A stretch of DNA of 64,000 bases from Enterococcus mundtii (GCF_003957375.1 NZ_CP025473.1:2664001-2728000); one strand, 5' to 3'. Counted from the stretch's first letter, positions 24,140-33,400 are shown. Numbers and translations are program-made. Notes: generated from the sequence alone by a model not told the origin.

Positions 24140-25303
24140 TTGGCTAGAGTAGACAAATATATCAAAAAAAATGGAGAAACTGCTTATAAATTCAGAATTT
24201 TCCTTGGCTTAGATTATAATGGAAAACAAAAGTATATTAAAAAGTCTGGATTTTCAACAAAAAAACAAGCATTAGAAAAATTAGCAGAAATCGAAGGGAG
24301 AATAGAATCTGAACAAAAATACATTCAATTATCATTTCAAGATATGTATAAAGAATGGTTGATTACCTATAAAGATTCTGTCAGATTGGTTACATACAAC
24401 AGAACAATTGATTTGTTTAGATTAAAAATATTACCTGTTTTTGGTAAAAAATATGTTGATGAAATAACTACAGAGTTTTGCCAACTAACATTGAATAAAT
24501 GGGCAAAGGAATATGATAGATTTAAATCATTAAAAGGATACACTCAACAAGTTTTAGATTTAGCAATCAAAAAAGATTTAATCATTAAAAACCCTATGAA
24601 ACTTTGTAAAATGCCAAAAATAAACAAATCGCAAATGAATATTGCTAATACCATCGAATTATCAAGTAGTAATGTTGAAAATTACTACGATAAAGATGAA
24701 TTGAATAAATTTTTGAACACATTAGAACAAAATTATGATTATATGTGGTTTACAGCATTTCGATTATTAGCTTTCACTGGAATCCGAAAAGGTGAACTAA
24801 TGGCTTTAAGATGGTCAGATATACGTGCTGACAGTATTATCGTAAATAAGTCAATGACGATGATTAAACGCATTGCTTACGTATCAGACACTAAAAATGA
24901 ACAAAGCAATAGAGTAATTAGCATCGACCCTACGACTTCTAATATTTTAAAAACTTGGAAAGAGAAACAACAGGCACGCTATATCAATGTTAAGGACAAT
25001 CATTTAGTATTTACAAGAGATATTCCATTAAAGAATGAAAAAGACCAACCATTCGACCCAGATTACCTTAATAGATGTATGAAAACAATAACCAAAGAAA
25101 ATAAAGAAATAAGAGAAATTACAATTCACGGATTTAGACATACTCATTGTTCTCTATTATTTGAAGCAGGAGCAACGCTCAAAGAAGTTCAAGACCGATT
25201 AGGACACGCTAATAGTGATATAACTTTAAAGATTTATACTCATGTCACAACTGAAGCTAAAAGAGAAACAGCAAATAAACTTGCATTATATTTAGACAGT
25301 TAA
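24140..25303 (+). CDS. int: Tyrosine integrase of the rpsI element
   Basis: The 387-aa integrase has three parts: an amino-terminal arm-DNA-binding domain (1-60, YKFRIFLGLDYNGKQKYIKK), a core-binding domain (65-165) and a catalytic domain with Arg216, His330, Arg333, His356 and Tyr366. This is the layout of Tn916/phage-type integrases. It starts with TTG at 24140 behind GGAG at eight bases. It lies at the right end, facing the attachment site in rpsI about 460 bp away, as usual for elements that integrate into gene 3' ends. No separate excisionase is evident. Confidence 0.96.
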   Translation: MARVDKYIKKNGETAYKFRIFLGLDYNGKQKYIKKSGFSTKKQALEKLAEIEGRIESEQKYIQLSFQDMYKEWLITYKDSVRLVTYNRTIDLFRLKILPVFGKKYVDEITTEFCQLTLNKWAKEYDRFKSLKGYTQQVLDLAIKKDLIIKNPMKLCKMPKINKSQMNIANTIELSSSNVENYYDKDELNKFLNTLEQNYDYMWFTAFRLLAFTGIRKGELMALRWSDIRADSIIVNKSMTMIKRIAYVSDTKNEQSNRVISIDPTTSNILKTWKEKQQARYINVKDNHLVFTRDIPLKNEKDQPFDPDYLNRCMKTITKENKEIREITIHGFRHTHCSLLFEAGATLKEVQDRLGHANSDITLKIYTHVTTEAKRETANKLALYLDS

Positions 25304-25317
25304 GAAATTTGAATTTT

Positions 25318-25355
25318 TGAAGAAGTTAGTTCGTATGAATTAGCTTCTTTTTTAG
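25318..25355 (+). terminator. Integrase terminator
   Basis: AAGAAGTTA pairs with TAGCTTCTT around a loop, followed by six T. The 325 bp from here to rpsI hold no gene but carry the 17-bp repeat at 25595-25611 and the rpsI terminator. Confidence 0.75.
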
Positions 25356-25587
25356 TTTCAACAAAAACCGATTTTCCGTTCACCTATTAAAGACTTACTA
25401 TATATGCTAAATCAACGTAAGACACATAAAACACAATGTTTTACGTCCCAAATCAAAATCCATTATTGTATAACTAATCTATGCAGTCACATTACCTAAC
25501 ACTACCACAAATATAGTCAATATTAGAAATAAATAAGATTTAAAATAACATGATTATCAAATATCAAAAGCAGTACTTTTAAGAAAA

Positions 25588-25613
25588 GGGTCTGTAAAAT
25601 AGACCCAATTTTT
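25588..25613 (+). repeat. Right copy of the 17-bp repeat, in a GGGTCT/AGACCC hairpin
   Basis: TAAAATAGACCCAATTT at 25595-25611 matches 7471-7487. With GGGTCT at 25588 it also forms a short hairpin followed by T, so it may be a second terminator. It lies 156 bp inside the right attachment core. Confidence 0.5.
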
Positions 25614-25626
25614 AAGAAATTTAGCT

Positions 25627-25659
25627 AAAAAAAGACACCATCCAAATGGATAGTGTCTT
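25627..25659 (-). terminator. Element-supplied rpsI terminator
   Basis: On the minus strand AAGACACTATCC and GGATGGTGTCTT pair and are followed by seven T. It is unlike the host terminator at 7066-7102, so the element carries its own. Confidence 0.85.
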
Positions 25660-25681
25660 GAAATCCTTGATGTAATAAGGA

Positions 25682-26074
25682 TTAACGTTTTGAAAATTGA
25701 GATGCTTTTCTTGCCTTTTTTAACCCTGGTTTCTTACGTTCTACCATACGGGCATCACGTGTAAGCAAGCCAGCACGTTTAAGAGCTAAACGGAAGTCAG
25801 GATCAACTTCTAGCAATGCACGAGCGATTCCGTGACGGATAGCTCCTGATTGTCCAGCGTAGCCTCCACCGTTTACGTTAACAAATACGTCATATGCGCC
25901 TTTTGTTTCAGTAACGCCGAAAGGTTGATTGATAACTTCACGCAAGTCAGCATGTGGAATATATTCTTCAACATCTTTTTTGTTGATAGTAATTTTACCA
26001 GTTCCTGGTACTAAGCGTACGCGAGCAACTGCATTTTTACGACGGCCTGTGCCGATATATTGAACTTGTGCCAA
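25682..26074 (-). CDS. rpsI: 30S ribosomal protein S9 with element-derived 3' end
   Basis: The complete 130-aa S9 starts [20 protein letters not shown] and ends in the basic tail KASQFSKR that reaches the ribosomal P site. It starts with TTG at 26074, GGAGG upstream, 15 bp after rplM. The last ~28 codons (25682-25766) were supplied by the integrated element: they are synonymous but AT-richer (AGA, GCA, TTT) than the displaced host copy at 7196. The protein is unchanged, which explains why insertion is harmless. Confidence 0.98.
   Translation of the reverse strand: MAQVQYIGTGRRKNAVARVRLVPGTGKITINKKDVEEYIPHADLREVINQPFGVTETKGAYDVFVNVNGGGYAGQSGAIRHGIARALLEVDPDFRLALKRAGLLTRDARMVERKKPGLKKARKASQFSKR
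25767..25795 (-). other. attR: Attachment site core, right end of the element
   Basis: This 29-bp perfect copy of 7281-7309 lies within rpsI codons for [10 protein letters not shown]. The gene to its right is original; the sequence to its left comes from the element. Confidence 0.8.
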
Positions 26075-26089
26075 TGAAATTCCCTCCTA

Positions 26090-26533
26090 TTAGATTAAGT
26101 TTGTGATGTCTAAAACTTCTGGTTGTTGTGCTGCATGTGGATGTTCTGCTCCACCGTATACATTCAATTTTGTAAATTGTTTGCGGCCTAAAGTATTTTT
26201 AGGTAGCATGCCTTTTACAGAAGTTTCGATCAAACGACGAGAATTTTTAGCACGCAATTCACCAGCTGAGATTGATTTCAATCCTCCTGGGTAGTTGCTG
26301 TGACGGTAATAAATTTTATCAGTCGCTTTTTTACCTGTTAATTTCACTTTATCTGCATTGATAACAATGACGAAATCGCCAGTATCCAAATGAGGGGTGA
26401 AAGTTGGTTTATTTTTTCCACGTAGTACAGATGCAACAACTGTTGAAAGACGTCCCAATGGAACATCAGTTGCGTCTACTACATACCATTTACGTTCTAC
26501 TTCGCCTGGTTTGGCCATATATGTTGTACGCAC
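26090..26533 (-). CDS. rplM: 50S ribosomal protein L13
   Basis: The 147-aa L13 starts [20 protein letters not shown] and contains [19 protein letters not shown] chose GTG at 26533 with GGAGG eight bases upstream; an earlier in-frame ATG would add 27 unrelated residues from the leader. It forms an operon with rpsI, the usual order. Confidence 0.98.
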   Translation of the reverse strand: MRTTYMAKPGEVERKWYVVDATDVPLGRLSTVVASVLRGKNKPTFTPHLDTGDFVIVINADKVKLTGKKATDKIYYRHSNYPGGLKSISAGELRAKNSRRLIETSVKGMLPKNTLGRKQFTKLNVYGGAEHPHAAQQPEVLDITNLI

Positions 26534-26625
26534 GTTAGTTTCCTCCAATTTAAGTTCTGATGTTTGACATACACTTCGAGTTTCCGGGGCTCTTTGTGGG
26601 GCAAACAATACCATTTAACATATTA
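26534..26625 (-). promoter_or_regulatory. Probable L13 leader RNA region
   Basis: About 90 bases between the likely transcript start and rplM include GCCCC/GAGCCCCGGAAACTCG, able to pair locally. Low-GC Gram-positives have an autoregulatory L13 leader at this place. I identify it by position and pairing potential, not by a full structural match. Confidence 0.4.
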
Positions 26626-26706
26626 CCTGCAAATACCGATAATGTCAACGTTTTTCTGTGCTTTTGAAAAATTAAATTTCTTTTTCATTTTTATTTTTTC
26701 ATCATT

Positions 26707-26733
26707 TTGGTTTCTTTTAGACTAAGAAACCAA
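26707..26733. other. 10-bp perfect inverted repeat between divergent rplM and argG
   Basis: TTGGTTTCTT, seven bases, AAGAAACCAA. It lies about 160 bases upstream of argG. It could be an operator or an early hairpin in a long leader; T tracts are short. Confidence 0.45.
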
Positions 26734-26767
26734 TTTTGTATAAAAAATTGTGTATTTACATTATTTT

Positions 26768-26782
26768 TGAATATTATTTTCA
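26768..26782 (+). promoter_or_regulatory. ArgR box candidate
   Basis: TGAATATTATTTTCA resembles the Gram-positive ARG box (an AT-rich dyad with TGAA and TTCA ends). It lies 115 bases before argG, where arginine repression would act. The base composition here is very AT-rich, so chance matches are possible. Confidence 0.45.
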
Positions 26783-26896
26783 TTTTATTTATTTTTTATG
26801 TATATTTATTTAATTTATTGATTGCTTTTTTATTTTTATGGTGTTATCATTTGAAACATCTATTTTGAAAACACTTAAAAATAAAGGGGCGATTTT

Positions 26897-28108
26897 ATGA
26901 AAGAAAAAATTATATTGGCTTACTCAGGTGGCTTAGATACCTCTGTGGCAATCAAATGGTTGGCAAAAGATTATGAGGTGATTGCTTGTTGCCTAGATAT
27001 TGGTGAAGGCAAAGATACAGCTTTTATTAAAGAAAAAGCACTTCAAGTTGGCGCAATTGCGTCTTATGCCATCGATGCCAAAGAGGAATTTGCTCAAGAA
27101 TTTGCATTGATCGCGCTACAAGGTCATACGTTTTACGAGCAGTCTTACCCACTGGTTTCTGCGCTTTCTCGCCCCTTGATCGCAAAAAAATTAGTGGAAT
27201 TAGCCCGAAAAACTGGCGCAACGACGATTGCTCATGGCTGTACAGGCAAAGGTAACGACCAAGTTCGTTTTGAAGTGGCTATCAATGCCTTGGCACCTGA
27301 AATGAAAATCATTGCACCGGTTCGTCAGTGGCAATGGTCTCGGGAAGAAGAAATCGCCTATGCAAAGGAAAATGATGTGCCGATTCCAGCAGACTTGGAG
27401 AATCCATATTCTATCGACCAAAACTTGTGGGGACGTGCTTGTGAGTGTGGTGTGTTAGAGGACCCTTGGGCGACTCCGCCAGCAGGTGCTTATGATATTA
27501 CGACAGCCTTGGAGTATACACCTGATCAGCCGGATATCATTGAACTCACTTTTGAACAAGGTGTACCAGTTGCTTTGAATCAAGAAAGTTTACCTTTATC
27601 TGAATTGATCTTGTCTTTGAATCAATTAGCCGGCAAGCATGGAATCGGACGGATCGATCACGTGGAGAATCGTCTGGTAGGGATCAAATCGCGGGAAGTG
27701 TATGAATGCCCTGGAGCGATCACTTTGATGCAGGCACATAAAGAACTGGAAGATTTGACCTTCGTTCGTGAATTAGCACATTTCAAACCAATGATCGAGC
27801 AACAGTTGAGCCAAATGATTTACGATGGTCTCTGGTTCAATCCATTGACCGATGCGTTGATCTCTTTCTTGAAAGCAACACAGACTGCGGTCAATGGGAC
27901 TGTCCGTGTCAAACTATTCAAAGGAAATGTCATCGTTGAAGGACGTAAATCAGCCAATAGTCTATATAACGAAGAACTAGCAACGTATACTTCAGCGGAT
28001 ACCTTCGATCAACAAGCTGCTGTCGGTTTTATCAAGCTTTGGGGTCTACCATCGAAAGTCTATGCGGAAGTTCAAACGCAACAACAAACAGCCGTAGGAT
28101 CAGAGTAG
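26897..28108 (+). CDS. argG: Argininosuccinate synthase
   Basis: The 403-aa enzyme has the ATP-binding AYSGGLDTS at 8-16, [13 protein letters not shown] and the [17 protein letters not shown] block. It joins citrulline and aspartate with ATP to make argininosuccinate, the seventh step of arginine synthesis. It is followed by argH. Many enterococci lack this pair, so its presence may help species assignment. A hairpin lies between the two genes. Confidence 0.97.
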   Translation: MKEKIILAYSGGLDTSVAIKWLAKDYEVIACCLDIGEGKDTAFIKEKALQVGAIASYAIDAKEEFAQEFALIALQGHTFYEQSYPLVSALSRPLIAKKLVELARKTGATTIAHGCTGKGNDQVRFEVAINALAPEMKIIAPVRQWQWSREEEIAYAKENDVPIPADLENPYSIDQNLWGRACECGVLEDPWATPPAGAYDITTALEYTPDQPDIIELTFEQGVPVALNQESLPLSELILSLNQLAGKHGIGRIDHVENRLVGIKSREVYECPGAITLMQAHKELEDLTFVRELAHFKPMIEQQLSQMIYDGLWFNPLTDALISFLKATQTAVNGTVRVKLFKGNVIVEGRKSANSLYNEELATYTSADTFDQQAAVGFIKLWGLPSKVYAEVQTQQQTAVGSE

Positions 28109-28123
28109 CGAGTAAAGCAATCA

Positions 28124-28185
28124 AAAGAAAAGTAAGGTAAAAGCTGAGTGCGAACTCAAACAGGACCTTTTACCTTCTTTTCTTT
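28124..28185 (+). terminator. Long hairpin between argG and argH
   Basis: AAAGAAAAGTAAGGTAAAAG pairs with CTTTTACCTTCTTTTCTTT (one mismatch). The T run is interrupted, so it may be a partial terminator or a processing site lowering argH relative to argG. Confidence 0.6.
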
Positions 28186-28209
28186 CATTCAAAACATAGG
28201 AGGAATCAC

Positions 28210-29592
28210 ATGGATAAACTTTGGGGTGGACGGTTTCAAGGAAAAAGTGAACAATGGATCGATGCATTCGGTGCTTCGATCTCCTTTGATCAAAAATTAG
28301 CTGAACAAGATATTTTAGGTAGTCTCGCCCATGTGAAAATGTTGGCCCATACTGGGATTTTGTCCGTGGAAGAAGCGCAACAGATCATCGCTGGTTTGGA
28401 AAAACTGCAAACACGCTTAACGAATGGCACTTTGCATTTTTCGGTGGAAAATGAAGACATCCACTTGAATATTGAAAAATGCCTGCATGAGGAAATCGGA
28501 CCTGTTGCTGGGAAACTACATACTGCTCGTAGCCGTAATGACCAAGTCGCAACAGATATGCACTTGTATCTGAAAGAAATGGTCCTTGAACTGATCGACA
28601 AACTTCATTCGTTGCGCCAAACGTTCGTGGAAAAAGCAGCGGAGCATACGGCTACGATTATGCCAGGATATACTCATCTACAACACGCCCAACCGATTTC
28701 CTTTGGCCATCATCTCTTGGCGTACTATCAGATGTTTACCCGTGACCATGAACGGTTCACAGAAAGCCTGAAACGAATCGATATTTCACCGTTAGGCAGT
28801 GCTGCATTAGCAGGTACGACATTCCCTATCGATCGTTCATTCACCGCGACTGAATTAGGCTTTTCTGCTGTTTATGCAAACAGTTTAGACGCCGTTAGTG
28901 ACCGTGATTTTATTCTGGAGTTTTTAAGTAATGCTTCATTATTGATGATGCACTTGTCCCGTTTTTGCGAAGAAATCATTTTTTGGTGTAGTTATGAATG
29001 CCAATATATTGAACTTTCGGATACTTTTTCAACAGGCAGTTCGATCATGCCCCAAAAGAAAAATCCTGATATGGCGGAATTGATTCGTGGAAAAACTGGT
29101 CGGGTATATGGTAATTTATTTGGTTTACTCACGTTGATGAAAGGCTTGCCTTTAGCTTATAACAAAGATTTCCAAGAAGATAAAGAAGGCATGTTCGATA
29201 CGAGTGAAACGATTTTAGCCAGCCTCTCAATCATGGAAGGCATGGTCAAAACCATGGCAGTAAATAAAGCTCGAATGTATGCGGCCACGCAAAAAGATTT
29301 CTCCAATGCGACTGAGTTAGCCGATTACTTGGCTGCGAAGGGTTTACCTTTCCGTCAAGCACATGAGATCGTCGGCAAATTAGTCTTACAATGTACACAA
29401 CAAGGCTGTTCCCTTCAAGATGTATCTTTTGCGGAATATCAACAAATCAGTCCACTGATCGAGATGGATATCTATGATGCTTTACACCCAGAAACAGCAG
29501 TAAAACGTCGGAATTCATTCGGCGGGACCGGATTTGATCAAGTTCAACAACAGATCGATCAAGCACGCCAACAGTTACAAACAGAGAAATAA
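28210..29592 (+). CDS. argH: Argininosuccinate lyase
   Basis: The 460-aa member of the fumarase/aspartase superfamily starts [20 protein letters not shown], with [12 protein letters not shown] and the signature [12 protein letters not shown] (about residue 276) that holds the catalytic serine loop. It splits argininosuccinate into arginine and fumarate. A GGAGG site lies before the ATG. With argG it completes citrulline-to-arginine conversion. Confidence 0.98.
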   Translation: MDKLWGGRFQGKSEQWIDAFGASISFDQKLAEQDILGSLAHVKMLAHTGILSVEEAQQIIAGLEKLQTRLTNGTLHFSVENEDIHLNIEKCLHEEIGPVAGKLHTARSRNDQVATDMHLYLKEMVLELIDKLHSLRQTFVEKAAEHTATIMPGYTHLQHAQPISFGHHLLAYYQMFTRDHERFTESLKRIDISPLGSAALAGTTFPIDRSFTATELGFSAVYANSLDAVSDRDFILEFLSNASLLMMHLSRFCEEIIFWCSYECQYIELSDTFSTGSSIMPQKKNPDMAELIRGKTGRVYGNLFGLLTLMKGLPLAYNKDFQEDKEGMFDTSETILASLSIMEGMVKTMAVNKARMYAATQKDFSNATELADYLAAKGLPFRQAHEIVGKLVLQCTQQGCSLQDVSFAEYQQISPLIEMDIYDALHPETAVKRRNSFGGTGFDQVQQQIDQARQQLQTEK

Positions 29593-29636
29593 AAAAGACC
29601 CCTCACTTATCCTTACGTTCAAGTGAGGGGTCTTTC
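29590..29636. terminator. argH / dps bidirectional terminator
   Basis: AAAAGACCCCTCACTT pairs with AAGTGAGGGGTCTTT; argH ends from the left and dps from the right. Confidence 0.92.
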
Positions 29637-29644
29637 AATTCAAT

Positions 29645-30112
29645 TTATGCGTCAATTCCTGGGGCTTTACCTAGATGTGCTTGTATCATCCAGATGCGTT
29701 TTTCTGTTGCTGCTTTAAATTCAATAAACATATCTTGCGTAGGATCGTCGCCTTCTTCACCAGCAGCTTCGATTCCTTTTTGGAAAAGATCTGCTAAATA
29801 GCGGTAACCTGCGACTAATGTTTCTAAACGTTCTTCCATCGTGCGATCCCAACGACCAACTTCATCAGGGATTTTTGTGTTGTCTGCAAATTCACGTAAT
29901 GTTGAATAAGGTGAACCATCTAATGTGATCAAACGTTCTGAGATTTCATCTAATTGTTCGTTCAAGTCGTCCATGAAGCTGTCCATCATTGGATGCAATG
30001 TCAAGAATCCAGGACCTCTCATATACCAATGTGTTTGGTGGACGATCACCGACATTTGGCTTAAATCTGCTACTAATTGATTCAATACTTCTTTTGTTTG
30101 TTGAAATTTCAT
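29645..30112 (-). CDS. dps: Dps-family ferritin-like protein
   Basis: The 155-aa four-helix protein carries the inter-subunit ferroxidase residues of Dps: His28 (HQTHWYMRG), His40, Asp44, Asp55 and Glu59. Dps 12-mers oxidise ferrous iron with peroxide and store it, guarding DNA. A GAGG site precedes the ATG. A Fur/PerR-like dyad lies about 80 bases upstream. Confidence 0.95.
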   Translation of the reverse strand: MKFQQTKEVLNQLVADLSQMSVIVHQTHWYMRGPGFLTLHPMMDSFMDDLNEQLDEISERLITLDGSPYSTLREFADNTKIPDEVGRWDRTMEERLETLVAGYRYLADLFQKGIEAAGEEGDDPTQDMFIEFKAATEKRIWMIQAHLGKAPGIDA

Positions 30113-30190
30113 GTAATTCTGCCTCCTCGCATTTGCCTATATTAAAATCATAGTAAACTTTGAGGGAAAAGTACACTAAAACCCTTTAAC

Positions 30191-30205
30191 TGAGAACGAT
30201 TTTCA
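30191..30205 (-). promoter_or_regulatory. Fur/PerR-type box candidate upstream of dps
   Basis: TGAGAACGATTTTCA matches the 7-1-7 Fur-family dyad TGATAATNATTATCA at most positions. Metal or peroxide control is common for dps. The match is imperfect. Confidence 0.4.
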
Positions 30206-30277
30206 TCCCCGGAGTAATGCTTTTTTTAATAGCAAAAAATCCGCTAACTAAATAGAAATTATAACTAATGTTATCAT

Positions 30278-31837
30278 TTACGATTCGCCTTCTTCATCTA
30301 TCATCTCTATTGATAGATCCTCTCGTAGTTCCGCAAACAACTGAGAATAGCGGCTTAATTCTTGTTGTGTCGAAACAAACAAAGGATATATTTTGTTGTA
30401 CATGCGACTGGCTTTTTTCTGAACAGTCACTTGTTGTGCTAATTCAATATACGCGGAAGCTTCACCTAATGTTTCGATTCTGCCTTGGCTCTGCCAACCT
30501 AATATGACTGCCCCTAACGCTGAGGCTTCTTTAATTTTTGGAAAACGGATGGGCTGCCCTAATACATCTGCCATGATCTGCCGAAATAAAACCGACTGAG
30601 CAAAGCCACCAGTTGCACGTAACTCAATGACTTGATCGGGTGGACAGATACCTCGCAAAATTCGTTTGAGATTAAAACAAACCCCTTCCAGGACCGCTCG
30701 CATCATGTCTTTTTCCGTATGCCATCGTTGCAGACCAATAAAACTTCCAAATGCCTCCGCATCCCATAGAGGTGCTCGTTCACCCAGTAAATACGGTTGA
30801 AAAATCAGTCCATTGGCTCCAGGCGGGACAAAAGCGATTTCTGAAAGAATTGCTTGATACGGATCTGCACCTTGTTCCTTGGCTCGTTGAACGACATCTT
30901 GCATCAATGTATGGACCGCCCAATCAAAGATCCCTGCGCCATTACTGGTTGCTCCTCCGATGACCCAGTGTGTTTGATCCAAAACGTAACAGAAGGTTTC
31001 CATTGTTGGATGAAGCTTTGGACGATTTGTAATAAACCGTAATGCGCCACTGGTACCGACAGTCAGCGCTGCCGTCGTCTCACCAAATGCACCTAAGCCT
31101 AAATTGGATAATGGCCCATCCGCTCCACCTAAAATAAAAGGGATTTCTTGATCAAAATGAAACTTCGTACGGGCTTGTTTTGTTAATTTCGTGAACCGGG
31201 TAGTCGCAGGTACCACTTTTGGTAATTGCTCTTCTTGTATCCCTAACTCTTCAAGAATAGGCTCTGACCATTGGAAATGGTGGATATCGAAGTACCCTGT
31301 GCCAGAAGCAGTACTATAATCACTGACTAATTCAGCAAACAGCTCATAAAAAAGATAGTCTTTGATCCCTACAAAATAAGCCGCTTGCTCAAATACATCA
31401 GGAAAATCCTTTTTCAACCAATTGATTTTGATCAATGGTGTCATTGGATGGATCGGCGTACCCGTCCGCTCATAGATTACTCGACCTTTTTCAGTTGCTT
31501 TTAATTTTTCTGCTTCATTGACGGCACGAGTATCTGCCCAAGTAAACATACGAGTTAAAGGTTTTTTATTTTCATCTAATAAAATCAAGCTGTGCATGGC
31601 TGTTGAAAATGAGATGAATTGGATTGTCTGTGCGGGTAACTGTTGGATCACTTCATTTATGACCGTATACACTGCATGGACGATCAATTCCTGATCTTGT
31701 TCAGCCATTCCTTGGATTTCTTGGATCAGCGGGTAATGAAAGTAGGCTGTAGCTACTTCTTCTGCTTGTTCATTGAATGCAACTGCTTTCGTTTGCGTAG
31801 TACCGATGTCAACACCAACTGCAATCATTTTTTTCAT
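30278..31837 (-). CDS. gntK: Gluconate kinase (FGGY family)
   Basis: The 519-aa sugar kinase of the FGGY family has an amino-terminal GVDIGTTQTKAVAFNEQ, the second-lobe GGADGPLSNLGLGA and GATSNGAGIFDW. Sequence type and length fit the gluconokinases of lactic acid bacteria. It phosphorylates gluconate to 6-phosphogluconate. No permease or regulator is beside it. A xylulokinase-like activity cannot be fully excluded. Confidence 0.85.
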   Translation of the reverse strand: MKKMIAVGVDIGTTQTKAVAFNEQAEEVATAYFHYPLIQEIQGMAEQDQELIVHAVYTVINEVIQQLPAQTIQFISFSTAMHSLILLDENKKPLTRMFTWADTRAVNEAEKLKATEKGRVIYERTGTPIHPMTPLIKINWLKKDFPDVFEQAAYFVGIKDYLFYELFAELVSDYSTASGTGYFDIHHFQWSEPILEELGIQEEQLPKVVPATTRFTKLTKQARTKFHFDQEIPFILGGADGPLSNLGLGAFGETTAALTVGTSGALRFITNRPKLHPTMETFCYVLDQTHWVIGGATSNGAGIFDWAVHTLMQDVVQRAKEQGADPYQAILSEIAFVPPGANGLIFQPYLLGERAPLWDAEAFGSFIGLQRWHTEKDMMRAVLEGVCFNLKRILRGICPPDQVIELRATGGFAQSVLFRQIMADVLGQPIRFPKIKEASALGAVILGWQSQGRIETLGEASAYIELAQQVTVQKKASRMYNKIYPLFVSTQQELSRYSQLFAELREDLSIEMIDEEGES

Positions 31838-31884
31838 CCTCTCTTCTCCTTTTTGCGTATCTTAACCAAAAGGAGGTTGGTCTG

Positions 31885-32559
31885 ATGTTTCTTCATTTTA
31901 TCATTGGTTGTTGCTTTGGTTCTTTTTTGTGCTTGGTCGCACAACGTGTTCCTAAAGACCTTTCTATTATTTCCCCTCGTTCTCATTGTGTCAACTGTCA
32001 CCAAACATTGCGTTGGTATGAGTTGATTCCATTACTTTCGATCCTCATGCAACGATTTCGTTGCCGCTCTTGTCAGACCAAACTTTCACCCATGTATCCA
32101 CTGGCTGAGTTGATCAGCGGTACGCTATTTATGTATGCAGAATGCTATTTGCCAGATACAGTCCATTTGATTTGGCTATCCATTGCTTTTTTATTTTCAC
32201 TGATGGATATTTTTCATCTTGCGATCGACATTCGTATCCTCTATTTCTCATGGACGTTCTTATGGGTCTACTGGTTATTGACCGATCAGTTTCAAGTCAG
32301 TACAAGTTTACTATTCAGCTTGATCAGTTTCGGTTTGCTGCGATATGGTCAAGCCTATTTAGGGGCCGGTGATACGTTACTCTTGCTTAGTTGGAGTGGC
32401 GGGATCACCTCCTCACAGCTCATCATGCTTTTATTTCTCGCCAGTTGCCTTGGAATCAGTTATTTTGGTCTCACGGCCTTACTTCATAAAAAAAGAAAAC
32501 AGCTGCCCTTCATTCCTTTTCTGAGTATAGCTTTATGGTTGACTCTTCATTTTCGATAG
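31885..32559 (+). CDS. comC: Prepilin peptidase (ComC/PilD, A24 family)
   Basis: The 224-aa membrane protease has a metal-binding loop CVNC (35-38) and CRSC (60-63), several membrane segments, and the aspartate motif GAGD (LGAGDTLLLL). It cuts and methylates type IV pilin-like precursors such as the ComGC pseudopilin for DNA uptake. GGAGG precedes the ATG. It is divergent from gntK, 47 bp away. Confidence 0.92.
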   Translation: MFLHFIIGCCFGSFLCLVAQRVPKDLSIISPRSHCVNCHQTLRWYELIPLLSILMQRFRCRSCQTKLSPMYPLAELISGTLFMYAECYLPDTVHLIWLSIAFLFSLMDIFHLAIDIRILYFSWTFLWVYWLLTDQFQVSTSLLFSLISFGLLRYGQAYLGAGDTLLLLSWSGGITSSQLIMLLFLASCLGISYFGLTALLHKKRKQLPFIPFLSIALWLTLHFR

Positions 32560-32562
32560 CAT

Positions 32563-32610
32563 AAAAAAGAAGAAGTACCCGGAGAAAATATCCGTCCTTC
32601 CTCTTGTCTT
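32563..32610. terminator. comC / msrA terminator
   Basis: AAGAAGAAG and CTTCCTCTTGTCTT arms with an inner GGA/TCC pair lie between the converging comC and msrA genes. Confidence 0.55.
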
Positions 32611-32645
32611 ACATCTATCATACGTGACTACTTATGCTTAAAAGA

Positions 32646-33170
32646 CTAGTCTTTCCAGTTTTTTCTAAGGAACCCTGCCCGGCCAGAGCCTTCACGATAC
32701 AACTGATAATGGATTTTGTTTTTCTTGTAGTAATCTTGATGATACTCCTCTGCGGGATAAAAGGTCGTACGAGGTTCGATCTTTGTGACGATCGGTTGAT
32801 CGAAACGGCCACTTGCTTGTAACTGTTGTTTTGAGTTTTCTGCGACTTCACGTTCTGCTTCATCACTATAATAAATGACCGGACGATAAGAGTCCCCACG
32901 ATCAGCAAACTGCCCTAAAGCATCTGTCGGATCGGTCTGTTGCCAATAAATCTCGACCAATTGTGCATAGGTGATGATTTCAGGATCATATTCGATTTCA
33001 ACCGCTTCAGTATGTCCTGTTGTTCCAGTCGTCACTTGTTCGTAGGTTGGATTTGGTACATGTCCTCCAGTATAACCGGACGTAACGGAGAGGATACCTG
33101 GTTGTGTTTCAAACGGTTTGACCATACACCAAAAACAGCCACCTGCAAATACAGCTTTTTTCACTGCCAT
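32646..33170 (-). CDS. msrA: Peptide methionine sulfoxide reductase MsrA
   Basis: The 174-aa enzyme carries the active-site GGCFWC with Cys12 as nucleophile, SGYTGG, and [13 protein letters not shown]. It reduces methionine-S-sulfoxide in proteins using thioredoxin. It is a single gene, converging with comC. Confidence 0.97.
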   Translation of the reverse strand: MAVKKAVFAGGCFWCMVKPFETQPGILSVTSGYTGGHVPNPTYEQVTTGTTGHTEAVEIEYDPEIITYAQLVEIYWQQTDPTDALGQFADRGDSYRPVIYYSDEAEREVAENSKQQLQASGRFDQPIVTKIEPRTTFYPAEEYHQDYYKKNKIHYQLYREGSGRAGFLRKNWKD

Positions 33171-33295
33171 TTCTTATCAGCTCCTTTGGTTTTATCATAC
33201 TCATTTTCATTGAAATAAATAGTAATATGCTTATTTTACCCCCTACCGGTATTTTCAGCCTATTTTTATTGTTTTGCTTTTATTATTTGAGGACT

Positions 33296-33400
33296 TGTGG
33301 ATAAGTTTTGGTATACATAATAATTATCCCCTGTGGATATCTATTGCCGTTTCTTTTATCCACAGTTACCTTCTACTTCCTTGATTCTAGTTTATCCACA
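33296..33400. promoter_or_regulatory. Cluster of four DnaA boxes
   Basis: TTATCCACA occurs perfectly at 33296-33304 (minus), 33356-33364 (plus) and 33392-33400 (plus), with a one-mismatch copy (ATATCCACA) at 33332-33340 (minus). Three exact copies of this nonamer in 105 bp are far above chance. No dnaA, dnaN or AT-rich unwinding element is nearby, so this is not oriC; it fits a DnaA-box cluster that titrates or recruits DnaA. The last box overlaps the rpoC terminator stem. Confidence 0.8.

Larger units (their letters stand above)
7281..25795. mobile_element. ~18.5-kb integrative element in the 3' end of rpsI
   Basis: The element is bounded by a 29-bp direct repeat within rpsI; the right end carries a tyrosine integrase facing the attachment site. 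It brings its own synonymous rpsI 3' end and terminator, so S9 stays intact. Genes are AT-rich compared with the flanks. Contents: hsdM, hsdS, a PIN nuclease and hsdR; two small proteins; a primase-like Rep; a lipoprotein group; a serine recombinase; an unknown 306-aa protein; a short tyrosine recombinase; and the integrase. I see no relaxase, coupling protein or secretion gene, so it looks like a genomic island or a satellite mobilised by other elements rather than a self-transmissible one. Confidence 0.88.

Noticed and set aside
33296-33400. Origin of replication
   Set aside because: DnaA boxes are present but no dnaA/dnaN, no AT-rich unwinding element and no origin-type neighbours; a DnaA cluster is the better reading.
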